DNA from: Paenibacillus sp. PK3_47
Lineage (GTDB): Bacteria; Bacillota; Bacilli; Paenibacillales; Paenibacillaceae
Direction: 5' to 3'
DNA length: 64,000 nucleotides
Assembly: GCF_023520895.1 (NCBI RefSeq)
Contig: NZ_CP026029.1
Coordinates: 2,976,001-3,040,000 of the forward strand
Translations under genes and position numbers: made by a program
Part shown: positions 1 to 10,038 of the stretch, in pieces
Layout: each line of letters starts with the position of its first letter
Position numbering within the stretch: position 1 is the stretch's first letter
Notes under the pieces: model-generated
The model's input: only the letters and a program-made list of their open reading frames with translations
What the model was told of the DNA's origin: nothing
The model's database searches: none

Positions 1-584
1 ACCTTGTCCGCCTGAAGGAACAGCTTGAATGTCGCAAACATGTCTTCAAAATATCTGCCGACCGGGTATCTTACCTTCTTGAAAAGCTCAGCCCGGTACA
101 GCTTATCCCAGGCAAGATTTTTGATTTCGGTATCTTCCAGCAGCTTTTTAAAGGCTTCCTGGTTGTTATATACACGCACTTCGTGGGTAAATTCCTTATC
201 AAGATAGACGCCGTCCTGTACCTCATAATGGCCGCACACGACAATATCTGCTTTATGGGCTGTTATCAGTCCATGCATGGACTCGTACATATCGGGTTCG
301 ATCCAGTCATCACTGTCTACAAAGCCGATGTACTTTCCTTTGGCAATCTCAATCCCGTAGTTCCGGGCATCCGACAGTCCGCCGTTTTGTTTATGGATTA
401 CCGTGACGCGCGGATCCAGTTCCTTGTAATAATCGCAAATCTCACCACACTTGTCAGGAGAGCCATCGTTTACAAGAATCAGTTCGAAGTCTCTGAAGGT
501 CTGTGACAGGATGGAATCGACGCATTTCTTTAAATACATTTCAACTTTATAGATAGGCACGATGATGCTTATCTCCGGTTTCAT
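1..584 (-). CDS. Family 2 glycosyltransferase, 3' end cut by window edge
   Basis: The reverse strand reads open from an ATG at 584 to the window edge, giving the first 194 residues. The protein begins MKPEISIIVPIYKVEMYL, the usual first strand of a GT-A fold, followed by LILVNDGSPDKCGEIC and GYIGFVDSDDW-type motifs (KYIGFVDSDDW), which hold the nucleotide-sugar and metal-binding aspartates. These are characteristic of EpsJ-like GT2 enzymes that add sugars to exopolysaccharide or teichoic-type polymers on the cytoplasmic side of the membrane. A good RBS (AAAGGAAG) lies just upstream of the ATG. The acceptor and sugar cannot be told from the sequence, and the C-terminal part is outside the window. 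Confidence 0.85.
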   Translation of the reverse strand, partial: MKPEISIIVPIYKVEMYLKKCVDSILSQTFRDFELILVNDGSPDKCGEICDYYKELDPRVTVIHKQNGGLSDARNYGIEIAKGKYIGFVDSDDWIEPDMYESMHGLITAHKADIVVCGHYEVQDGVYLDKEFTHEVRVYNNQEAFKKLLEDTEIKNLAWDKLYRAELFKKVRYPVGRYFEDMFATFKLFLQADK

Positions 585-748
585 GCAACAATCACTTCCT
601 TTCAAAATAACAGTCGACTAAAATCAGAGACGGGCGCATAAATAGGAGTGTGCAGACGTATGTAGTCAACTCGGCACAATGATTTGTTATCATATTACTA
701 TCTGGGTGAAAAGATTGTATATACTACTTTAGTTTACTTATAGATACA

Positions 749-797
749 AAAAAGGGGTGCTGCAAAAGCCGGAAAACGGCTGATTACAGCACCCCTT
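749..797 (-). terminator. Rho-independent terminator after the aldose-epimerase gene
   Basis: AAGGGGTGCTG and CAGCACCCCTT form an 11-bp stem. On the minus strand it is followed by a run of seven T, and it lies about 20 bp after the stop codon of the epimerase gene. Confidence 0.85.
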
Positions 798-817
798 CTA
801 TCTTTTACAGGGCTGAT

Positions 818-1693
818 TTACACGATTGCAATGTTCAGCGAGCTGGTGTGCACACTGCCTTCCGGCAGGGCAATTACTCCGGTTTTGTCCTGCAGCCGGC
901 CGGTGAACTCCTCCCCGTCCGCGATACCCTGCCATGGCTCGATGCACACAAAAGGTGCGTTTTTAGGCTGCCAGATTCCCAGGTCAGGGAAGCCGCTGGA
1001 AGTAACCGTAACACTCCTGTCCGTAAGCTTGCTCCGGAGTGCGATGCTGCGGGATTGGACGTTCCGGAAGACCAGTGCACCTTCCAGAAACATCTCGTGC
1101 GAAAGCGGGAGAATGTTCTCGCCGCCCAGAACCGGTTCGCTTTTGCCGCTGACCACAAGTCCCGCATCGGTCAGGAACAGCCGCTCGAGCTTCTCCTGCT
1201 CTGAGAATTCCAGATAGTAATCCGTGATCGTTCCCTGTCCGTCCAGCGGGCAGTTGAAGGCCGGATGGGTGCCCAGCTGGAAGAAGATTTCCTGATCATC
1301 TGTATTCTCTACGCGGTAGCTGATTTCAAGGGTGCTGCCAGTCAGCGTGTAAGTGAGCAGCAAGTTGAACTTGTACGGATAGCTGGACAGGGTATGCTCA
1401 TTCTCAGAGAGCAGGAATACAGCACGCGTGCCGTCAGCTTCTACCACTTTGAATTCGCTGCGCCGGGCAAAGCCGTGATTGCCGATTGTATAGGTATGGC
1501 CGCCGGTCCGGATCTCGCCGTCCCGGGCTGCGCCGATAATCGGGAACAGTACCGGAGAACGGCCTGTCCAGAATTCTGCATCCCCGCTCCACATGTATTC
1601 GTTGTTCGTGTCCAGTGTCTTGAAGCTGATCAGCTCCGCTCCAAGCGGGCTGATCACAGCTTCGGCGGTTTCGCTGCGTAATATGGTATTCAT
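818..1693 (-). CDS. Aldose 1-epimerase family protein
   Basis: A 291-residue cytoplasmic protein of the galactose mutarotase superfamily, LacX/YeaD-like branch. Visible hallmarks are NHGFARRSEF (residues near 80-90) and FQLGTHPAFNCP (near 155), which carry the two conserved histidines of the mutarotase active site, and a C-terminal CIEPWQG stretch. Family members interconvert alpha and beta anomers of sugars or sugar phosphates; the substrate is not evident here. ATG start at 1693 with RBS GGAAGGGG. The gene is monocistronic: it has its own terminator and faces away from the amidohydrolase gene. Confidence 0.85.
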   Translation of the reverse strand: MNTILRSETAEAVISPLGAELISFKTLDTNNEYMWSGDAEFWTGRSPVLFPIIGAARDGEIRTGGHTYTIGNHGFARRSEFKVVEADGTRAVFLLSENEHTLSSYPYKFNLLLTYTLTGSTLEISYRVENTDDQEIFFQLGTHPAFNCPLDGQGTITDYYLEFSEQEKLERLFLTDAGLVVSGKSEPVLGGENILPLSHEMFLEGALVFRNVQSRSIALRSKLTDRSVTVTSSGFPDLGIWQPKNAPFVCIEPWQGIADGEEFTGRLQDKTGVIALPEGSVHTSSLNIAIV

Positions 1694-1907
1694 TTGTCAG
1701 TACCCCTTCCATCCTAACTTAAATATGATTCAGGTTTCACATCGTGGCAGCTCATATTCTACCAAACTCTTCCGCAGTGTTCTAACAGAACGTGAACATT
1801 TAACAAAAATAATTATGACAGACTGTACAATGACTCTGAAAAGGATTGGTATAACATATAAAGAAAGCAATAATCACACGATCGTCCGATGCGGAGGGGG
1901 ATATGAC

Positions 1908-3131
1908 ATGCAGGTGCAGAAGGTATTGGTGAACGGCGAAAGGCTGAAGAATACGATTGAGGCTTTTGCTGACTTTGGACGTACGGAGAAGGGCGGCGTA
2001 ACGAGGCTGTCCCTGTCGGAGCAGGATGTGCTGGCGCGGAATTACTTCCGTTCCTGCTGTGAGGAGCTTGGCATGTCTGTGCGGATAGACGACTTGGGGA
2101 ATATGTATGGCACATATGCCGGGACGGAAGACGCACCGCCTGTCGTGATCGGCTCCCATCTGGATACTGTCAAGAAGGGCGGCAGGTTCGACGGTGTGCT
2201 TGGTGTCATTGCCGGACTTGAAGTGGTAAGGACGCTGGCGGATCACGGGATACAGCCGCGTCTCCCGGTAACCGTTATGAATTTCACCAATGAGGAGGGC
2301 GCACGCTTTGAGCCTTCCATGATGGCCTCCGGGGTGCTATCCGGCAAATTCGACAAGGAGGAGATGCTGAAGAAGAGGGACACGGAAGGCACTGCCTTCG
2401 GTGAAGCGCTGGAAGCGGGTGGTTATGCAGGTGAAGCCGGGAACCGGATCAAGGAGGCGGCGGCCTATCTGGAACTGCATATCGAGCAGGGCCCGGTGCT
2501 GGAACGGGAAAAGCTCGACATCGGGCTTGTGGACTGTGTGGTCGGCATGGCCTGCTACGAAGTCGAAGTCACGGGCGAATCGGACCATGCCGGCACGACA
2601 CCGATGGATATGCGCAGGGATGCCTTGTTCGCTGCGGCTGACCTTATTACAGAGCTGCGGCGGAAGCTGGGTGTGCTTGATCCGGAACTGGTGTACACCA
2701 TGGGCAGAATGAACGTGCTTCCGAACATCCATACGGTCATTCCGAACAAGGTGATCTTTACCGTCGAAGCCAGACACAAGAACATGGATATTGTCCGCGA
2801 GGTCGAAGAGATCATCAACAGTCTGCCGGAAGAGCTGCTGGAATGTACAGTTTCCAAGAGAAAGCTGTGGGGCCGTGAGACGGTATGGTTTGATGAGAGC
2901 ATATGCGCCAAGGTAGAGGAAGCGGCAGTCGCTTTAGGTTATTCCCATAAAAAAATGGCCAGCGGCGCAGGGCATGATGCCCAGTTCGTGGCCGGATTTC
3001 TGCCGTCAGCGATGATCTTTGTGCCAAGTGTGAACGGTAAAAGCCACTGCGAAGAGGAGCTGACCTCATACGGCGATTGCGAAAAAGGTGTAAATGTAGT
3101 GCTGGAAACCGTATTGTCGCTTGCTCTCTAA
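1908..3131 (+). CDS. M20-family amidohydrolase (N-carbamoyl-amino-acid hydrolase / allantoate amidohydrolase type)
   Basis: A 407-residue metal-dependent hydrolase of the hydantoinase/carbamoylase group. Metal-ligand motifs are in order: GSHLDTV (His84), GGRFDG (Asp95), NEEGARF (Glu129/130), LHIEQGPVLE (near 195) and GAGHDAQF near the C-terminus; ESDHAGTTPMDMRRDA is the dimerisation/substrate segment. Family members release ammonia and CO2 from N-carbamoyl amino acids, ureidoglycine or allantoate. The reading frame is open further upstream to 1593, but the ATG at 1908 has an RBS (GGAGGGG) at the right distance, and the upstream part is antisense to the neighbouring gene. It sits beside alanine dehydrogenase and a PucR-type regulator, which fits nitrogen salvage. 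The exact substrate is unknown. Confidence 0.85.
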   Translation: MQVQKVLVNGERLKNTIEAFADFGRTEKGGVTRLSLSEQDVLARNYFRSCCEELGMSVRIDDLGNMYGTYAGTEDAPPVVIGSHLDTVKKGGRFDGVLGVIAGLEVVRTLADHGIQPRLPVTVMNFTNEEGARFEPSMMASGVLSGKFDKEEMLKKRDTEGTAFGEALEAGGYAGEAGNRIKEAAAYLELHIEQGPVLEREKLDIGLVDCVVGMACYEVEVTGESDHAGTTPMDMRRDALFAAADLITELRRKLGVLDPELVYTMGRMNVLPNIHTVIPNKVIFTVEARHKNMDIVREVEEIINSLPEELLECTVSKRKLWGRETVWFDESICAKVEEAAVALGYSHKKMASGAGHDAQFVAGFLPSAMIFVPSVNGKSHCEEELTSYGDCEKGVNVVLETVLSLAL

Positions 3132-3149
3132 AGCCGGGTTTAGCCGGGA

Positions 3150-3174
3150 GACACCAGAAATGGTGTCTTTTTTG
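3150..3174 (+). terminator. Terminator after the amidohydrolase
   Basis: AGACACC AGAAAT GGTGTCT hairpin followed by TTTTT, 20 bp after the stop codon. Confidence 0.8.
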
Positions 3175-3204
3175 CTGTGGTTATGGGGTGCGGTCATTAA
3201 GTGC

Positions 3205-3222
3205 ATTGTGTAAAAACACAAT
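3205..3222 (+). promoter_or_regulatory. Perfect palindrome upstream of ald (candidate operator)
   Basis: ATTGTGT-AAAA-ACACAAT, two perfect 7-bp arms, about 100 bp before the ald start codon. It has no T-run, so it is more likely a protein-binding site than a terminator. The AdeR-type regulator nearby is a candidate binder (inference). Confidence 0.45.
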
Positions 3223-3268
3223 CATGGCAGATAAAGTTTTTAAATTTACCCAAAATGGCAAAAGAAGC

Positions 3269-3293
3269 CTTATGTTATTATTCTTAACATAAG
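3269..3293 (+). promoter_or_regulatory. Second palindrome upstream of ald (candidate operator)
   Basis: CTTATGTTA and TAACATAAG form perfect 9-bp arms around a 7-nt centre, ending 30 bp before the ald ATG. In an mRNA leader it could also form a hairpin. No U-run follows. Confidence 0.45.
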
Positions 3294-3322
3294 AGATGTA
3301 CACAAGACGGGAGAGATGAACA

Positions 3323-4456
3323 ATGATTATTGGAGTGCCGAAGGAAATCAAAAACAATGAGAACCGCGTGGCCATTACACCGGCCGGAGTGGTCAGCCTG
3401 ACAGCAGAAGGACATAAGGTGCTGGTAGAAGCCGGAGCGGGACTCGGCAGCGGATTTCCGGACGAAGAATATGCCGCCGCCGGTGCGGAACTGGTAGAAG
3501 AGGCCTCTTCCGTATGGGCTTCCGCCGAGATGGTCATGAAGGTCAAGGAACCGCTGGAGAGCGAATACGCCTATTTCCGTCCGAATCTGATTCTCTTCAC
3601 GTACCTGCATCTTGCACCGGAGCCGGCACTTGCGGCGGCACTGAAGAACAAGGGTGTCTTCGCCATCGGATACGAAACCGTTGTGGATGGACGTACACTG
3701 CCGCTGCTGACGCCGATGAGTGAAGTGGCCGGCCGGATGTCCGTCCAGCTTGGCGCGCAGTTTCTGCAAAAGAACTACGGCGGACAAGGCATTCTGCTCT
3801 CAGGTGTTCCCGGTGTCAGCAGAGGCAAGGTCAGCATTATCGGCGGCGGTGTAGTGGGCACCAATGCGGCCAAGATGGCGATCGGACTTGGAGCTGAGGT
3901 GACCATTATTGACCTGAGTGCAGACAGACTCCGCCAGCTGGACGATATCTTTGGCACACAGATCAGCACCCTGATCTCGAACCCGTACAATATCGCCAAA
4001 GCGGTAGCTGAAGCGGATCTGCTGGTCGGTGCAGTGCTGATTCCGGGCGCAAAAGCGCCGAAGCTGGTAACGGAGGAAATGGTCAAGACCATGAAGCCCG
4101 GCTCCGTCATTGTCGACGTAGCCATTGACCAGGGCGGAATTGTCGAGACAATTGACCGTGTTACCACCCATGACCAGCCGGTCTTCGAGAAGCATGGCGT
4201 GCTGCATTACTCGGTCGCCAATATGCCGGGCGCGGTTGCCAAAACTTCAACCATTGCCTTAACAAATGTCACCGTTCCTTACGCGCTGCAAATTGCGAAC
4301 AAAGGGGTATTTCAGGCCATCGAGGACAACGCCGGCCTGAAGAGCGGCGTGAATGTAGCCGGCGGCAAAATCACCTGCCAGGCCGTGGCCGAAGCTCTTG
4401 GGGAAGAGTACTTCACGGTTGAGCAGGCCGTGGAGCAGGAGTTTACGCTGATCTAG
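3323..4456 (+). CDS. ald: Alanine dehydrogenase
   Basis: A 377-residue protein, the usual family length. It catalyses NAD-dependent reversible oxidative deamination of L-alanine to pyruvate and ammonia in the cytoplasm, used for growth on alanine and during sporulation. The substrate-binding and catalytic residues known from the family are in place: Arg15 (ENRVAITP), Lys75 (KVKEP) and His96 (YLHLAPEP). The Rossmann motif [15 protein letters not shown] lies near residue 170 and VAIDQGG near 270. RBS GGGAGAG precedes the ATG. Two palindromes lie in the leader. A PucR/AdeR-type gene follows 1.06 kb downstream; in Bacillus subtilis AdeR activates ald and is its neighbour. Confidence 0.97.
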   Translation: MIIGVPKEIKNNENRVAITPAGVVSLTAEGHKVLVEAGAGLGSGFPDEEYAAAGAELVEEASSVWASAEMVMKVKEPLESEYAYFRPNLILFTYLHLAPEPALAAALKNKGVFAIGYETVVDGRTLPLLTPMSEVAGRMSVQLGAQFLQKNYGGQGILLSGVPGVSRGKVSIIGGGVVGTNAAKMAIGLGAEVTIIDLSADRLRQLDDIFGTQISTLISNPYNIAKAVAEADLLVGAVLIPGAKAPKLVTEEMVKTMKPGSVIVDVAIDQGGIVETIDRVTTHDQPVFEKHGVLHYSVANMPGAVAKTSTIALTNVTVPYALQIANKGVFQAIEDNAGLKSGVNVAGGKITCQAVAEALGEEYFTVEQAVEQEFTLI

Positions 4457-4608
4457 TGGGTACTGCCCAAAGACAGCTGGTTAACTTACAGAGAACAGAG
4501 AAAAAGCGTGCTGCGATAGAGGGAAGAGCTGCTAAAGCACATAGATGAATAGCCAAGCAGACGGGCTGGGGCGGATAATTTAACTGCTGCAAGGGCAGTG
4601 GACAGAGA

Positions 4609-4724
4609 GCAGCGGGTAGAGAGTAGAGAGTAGAGAGTAGAGAGTAGAGAGTAGAGAGCAGCGGGTAGAGAGTAGAGGTCAGAGAGTAGAGAGTAGAGGG
4701 CAAAGGGCAGAGGGCAGAGGGCAA
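4609..4724. repeat. Heptanucleotide tandem repeat (GTAGAGA, then GGGCAGA type)
   Basis: About 110 bp of imperfect 7-bp repeats. GTAGAGA units are interrupted by GCAGCGG variants and pass into GGGCAGA units. The strand is purine-only apart from single T or C positions, so it is a strongly strand-asymmetric tract. It lies in the ald 3' region, before a terminator. Stop codons are rare only because of composition; no gene is seen between 4457 and 4736. Confidence 0.85.
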
Positions 4725-4736
4725 ATATAGCGGGGT

Positions 4737-4762
4737 CCGGTGAGTAATCACCGGGCTTTTTT
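4737..4762 (+). terminator. Terminator downstream of ald and the heptamer tract
   Basis: CCGGTGA-GTAA-TCACCGG hairpin followed by GC and seven T. It is the first clear terminator after ald, 280 bp downstream, so the ald transcript probably includes the heptamer tract. Confidence 0.8.
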
Positions 4763-4814
4763 TATCGTGCAAATATGCTCTCTTCCCCCGCTGCGAAGGC
4801 TCACGGCTGGAGGG

Positions 4815-5353
4815 AGAGGTATAAGTACCTCTGAAATCAGCAGAACCAGGCAACTGGGCGAAACGAGAGGTATAAATACCTCTAAATTCAGCAGAACCGG
4901 GCAACTGGGCGAAATGAGAGGTATAAATACCTCTGAATTCAACGGAACGGGGTAAATGGGCGAAATGAGAGGTATAAATACCTCTGAATTCAGCAGAACC
5001 GGGCAACTGGGCGAAACGAGAGGTATAAATACCTCTGAATTCAGCAGAACCGGGCAACTGGGCGAAATGAGAGGTATATATACCTCTGAATTCAACGGAA
5101 CGGGGTAAATGGGCGAAATGAGAGGTATAAATACCTCTGAATTCAACGGAACGGGGTAAATGGGCGAAATGAGAGGTATAAATACCTCTGAATTCAGCAG
5201 AACCGGGCAACTGGGCGAAATGAGAGGTATAAATACCTCTGAATTCAGCAGAATCGGGCAACTGGGCGAAATGAGAGGTATAAATACCTCTGAATTCAGC
5301 AGAACCGGGCAACTGGGCAAAATGAGAGGTATAAATACCTCTGAATTCAGCTA
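4815..5353. repeat. 51-bp tandem array A, 11 palindromic cores
   Basis: Eleven cores, consensus AGAGGTATAAATACCTCT, begin at 4815, 4866, 4917 and every 51 bp to 5325. Each is a perfect or near-perfect palindrome. The linker starts with GAATTC and then AGCAGAACCGGGC-type sequence, with an AACGGAACGGGGT variant in some units, ending GGGCGAAATG. All units have identical length. Open frames on both strands are a consequence of the period being divisible by three, and I do not regard them as genes. The array lies between ald and its probable activator. Confidence 0.95.
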
Positions 5354-5518
5354 AGCGTGGCGGGCCGGATGGGCCCAGTTCATAATTGCTTTTACAGTAA
5401 AGAGATCCTAAACCATGTCAGGTTTCATCTCATATAACAGTAGCCAGCCGCGTTCAGGAGTAATATAATGTAAACTACGATACAAGATTCGGCTATTCTG
5501 CGGGTTGGGGTGGGAATA

Positions 5519-6790
5519 ATGACAGTTTCAGAGCCAACATTTGACCGTTTTTTTGACAGCATGGAATCCCTGGCGGACACCATCAGTGAATCCTTGCAGG
5601 CCCAGGTAACCATAGAGGACAGCAACCATCATGTCATCGGCTACAGCTCCCATCAGTTTGAGAGTGACCCGGCCCGCATTTCCACGATTATCGGCAAACG
5701 TGTACCCAATACAGTAATCATTGGCCTCCGCAAAAAAGGCGTGATGCAGCAGCTGGAGAATGCCGCCCATCCTATCCGTATTCCTGCAGTAATGGAGGTT
5801 GGACTAGGGCCGAGGCTGGCGGTGTGCATCAGACATCAGCAGGAGATTCTCGGCTACATCTGGGTGGTGGACAGAGGGAATCTCACTGCCGGGCATGCGG
5901 AGAAGGTAGTGGAAAAGGCAGCAGCCATCGCCGCACGTTATCTCCTGAAGCAGCGCGGCTGGAAGCTGAAGCAGGACAAAACGCATGAGGATTTTTTCTG
6001 GAAGCTGCTGACCTCGCATTACGAAAGTGAGCTGCGCATCCGCCAGGAAGCAGAAGACTGCTCTATTGTGCTGCCGGAGAGCTATTACATAGCAGTGCTG
6101 GAGAGCAGCCGGACCGCAGATGACCGTTTCCTGCTGAAGCTCCGCCAGACGATAGATGCCAGCTCCGGCTACCGGCTGCTGCTGCTGACCGCTGAGCATA
6201 ACCGGGTGATTCTCCTGTTTACATCAGTTTTTCCGGGAGAAGGGAGACAGCAGCTGTCTTCCTTTCTGCACAAGCTGGTTCAGGATATGGGAGGTGAAGG
6301 CTTCGCAGCAACTGCGGGCTGCAGTTATTTGTACAGGGAGTATACATGCGCCGCAGCGGCTTATCATGAAGCGCTGGCGATCCCGGAGCTCAAAAAGCTG
6401 CTGCCCTACCACACCCGGGAGCTGCTGCTGTATGAAGAGCTTGGGTTCTGGGCGTTTATTCCCGTCATGCTGGAGCAAAAACGCAAACAATCCCGCCGCA
6501 GTCCGCTGCTCTATCCGCTGTGGATGCATGACCGCGAACATAAAAGTGATTTGCTCAAGACCGTCGCCGTCTATCTGTCACTGAACGGCAGCCTGAAGGA
6601 ATCCGCCGCCTTTCTGCACATCCACACCAACACGCTGATGTACCGGCTGAACCGGATCACCGAGATTACAGGAAAAAGCCTCAAAGAGACAGACTACCGG
6701 ACTTCGGTATACCTCGATATTTTGACTGAGGAGACCGCGCAGCTGAACCGCTGGTTTCAGGGAATTCCGGAAGATACAGAGCAGATATAA
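5519..6790 (+). CDS. adeR: PucR/CdaR-family transcriptional activator, probable AdeR
   Basis: A 423-residue cytoplasmic regulator. The N-terminal half resembles the sensory/GGDEF-like region of CdaR/PucR proteins. The C-terminus (about 345-405) has the PucR-type helix-turn-helix: SLNGSLKESAAFLHIHTNTL followed by MYRLNRITEITG. Relatives activate purine, sugar-diacid or alanine catabolism; AdeR of B. subtilis activates ald and is encoded beside it, so the location here, downstream of ald, supports the same role. A GTG at 5510 is in frame, but the ATG at 5519 is better spaced from the G-rich RBS (GGGGTGGG). The 51-bp array lies directly upstream. The gene name is by context and family, not proven. 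Confidence 0.75.
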   Translation: MTVSEPTFDRFFDSMESLADTISESLQAQVTIEDSNHHVIGYSSHQFESDPARISTIIGKRVPNTVIIGLRKKGVMQQLENAAHPIRIPAVMEVGLGPRLAVCIRHQQEILGYIWVVDRGNLTAGHAEKVVEKAAAIAARYLLKQRGWKLKQDKTHEDFFWKLLTSHYESELRIRQEAEDCSIVLPESYYIAVLESSRTADDRFLLKLRQTIDASSGYRLLLLTAEHNRVILLFTSVFPGEGRQQLSSFLHKLVQDMGGEGFAATAGCSYLYREYTCAAAAYHEALAIPELKKLLPYHTRELLLYEELGFWAFIPVMLEQKRKQSRRSPLLYPLWMHDREHKSDLLKTVAVYLSLNGSLKESAAFLHIHTNTLMYRLNRITEITGKSLKETDYRTSVYLDILTEETAQLNRWFQGIPEDTEQI

Positions 6791-6801
6791 GAACAGCCTT
6801 C

Positions 6802-6845
6802 AATCAGCCTTCAGTCAGTCCCTGATACGGGGCTGATTTTTTTTG
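6802..6845 (+). terminator. Terminator after the AdeR-type gene
   Basis: AATCAGCC ... GGCTGATT hairpin followed by a run of T, 12 bp after the stop codon. Confidence 0.75.
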
Positions 6846-6939
6846 TACATAAACCTTGCCGCTGCCCCGCACCAACCGCGGGCCCGACACGTACAATAAC
6901 CTATATTTTATGGATGGATTATGAAAGGGGGAAGCGCAA

Positions 6940-7662
6940 GTGGGGATTGGATATGGCATACCCGCTGCTTCAGAGTTTGAGCGGAATATGCGTGAGGAAA
7001 TTCTATCGACAGCCAGAGTGATGGATGCTGGCGGCACAACCTTTTCCTCGTTTAAGAACTCCCGCTGCAATCCGAAGTACTGGATCCGGACGAACAATGG
7101 AGGATTTCAGCTAAGGAATGATGTAAGACCTTCGGATGCAATCAGCGATATTTTTGAGAATGGAAGACTGTATGCCTTTGAATGTGCAATGGCCATGGTG
7201 ATGATCCTTTATAAAGCAACAATTGAAGCCATCGGGGAGAACGCCTTCAACCGGCATTTTACGGATCTTTTTCTGTGGGACTGGAATTATGACAGCAATC
7301 TGAGGATGATTACAACCTTTGAAAAGTCGGATATGCAGCCGGGGGACATCGTCTATTTCAAGAATCCGGACCATGATCCGGAGAAGCCGGAGTGGCAGGG
7401 AGAGAATGCTGTAATGCTGGGGTATGGCCTGTATTACGGGCATGGGCTGGGCATCAAGGACTCCGAGCAGATGATTGCCGCACTGAATAGAAAAAGGGTG
7501 CCGGGTAGCCGGATCTCCGCCTATTTAACGGATGAAGCGCTCCACCCCGATTTTGCATACATTCAGTCACTGGCGACCCGCTCCGGCGGGCCTGGTTTGC
7601 AGAAGAGAAGTGCACAGCATGCGATTTTCTCGCGCATTGGCGTGAAATCATACATTAAATAA
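6940..7662 (+). CDS. tgl: Spore coat protein-glutamine gamma-glutamyltransferase
   Basis: A 240-residue transglutaminase of the Bacillus spore type, which forms epsilon-(gamma-glutamyl)lysine cross-links between coat proteins. The catalytic cysteine is Cys82 in LYAFECAMA. Glu155 (WQGENAVML) and His168 (YYGHGLGI) are spaced 13 residues apart, as the corresponding Glu and His are in B. subtilis Tgl. YFKNPDHDP is also typical. The GTG start at 6940 has RBS AAAGGGGG, and an in-frame TGA lies 16 bp upstream, so the N-terminus really is about 35 residues shorter than in B. subtilis, while the C-terminus is longer. It has its own terminator and precedes a collagen-like surface protein gene, a plausible partner in the spore surface. 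Confidence 0.9.
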   Translation: MGIGYGIPAASEFERNMREEILSTARVMDAGGTTFSSFKNSRCNPKYWIRTNNGGFQLRNDVRPSDAISDIFENGRLYAFECAMAMVMILYKATIEAIGENAFNRHFTDLFLWDWNYDSNLRMITTFEKSDMQPGDIVYFKNPDHDPEKPEWQGENAVMLGYGLYYGHGLGIKDSEQMIAALNRKRVPGSRISAYLTDEALHPDFAYIQSLATRSGGPGLQKRSAQHAIFSRIGVKSYIK

Positions 7663-7709
7663 CCGGAAGCTGCTTCAGCTGCAGACCGGACCGGAAAGGG
7701 TGATCACCT

Positions 7710-7732
7710 GGCAAAGGGTGGTTGCCTTTTTT
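7710..7732 (+). terminator. Terminator after tgl
   Basis: GGCAA ... TTGCC stem followed by six T, about 50 bp after the tgl stop codon. Confidence 0.7.
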
Positions 7733-7910
7733 GCGTAAATGCCGGGCGGGAGGTCTGGGCGGAAGGGGTTACTTTGTGCGAAGAAAGGTTGTCTTACGTC
7801 CACACCGGAAGGGGAAGAACGGAATATTACTATATTAAATCTTTTGACACCTTAGTGTGCTGCTAGATTTGAGACTGTTCATAATCTAAGTTAGAAGGAG
7901 AGTTGATGGA

Positions 7911-9950
<2,040 letters not shown>

Positions 9951-9980
9951 GTCCGGTTGCGTGTTTTTATAATAATAAAC

Positions 9981-10025
9981 AAAGGAGCTGCGCCCTGGTC
10001 ATCAGACCTCTGGGCCAGCTCCTTT
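9981..10025. terminator. Bidirectional terminator between the collagen-like gene and hflX
   Basis: AAAGGAGCTG and CAGCTCCTTT form a 10-bp stem between convergent genes; the flanks are T-rich on the minus strand. Confidence 0.75.
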
Positions 10026-10038
10026 GCTGCATCATTTT

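Noticed and set aside
183..506. 107-residue plus-strand frame
   Set aside because: It is antisense to the glycosyltransferase, which has clear GT2 motifs and an RBS.
4443..5354. Reading frames across array A and the heptamer tract
   Set aside because: They arise from repeat periodicity; frames are open on both strands, one runs antisense into ald, and no RBS or start context exists.
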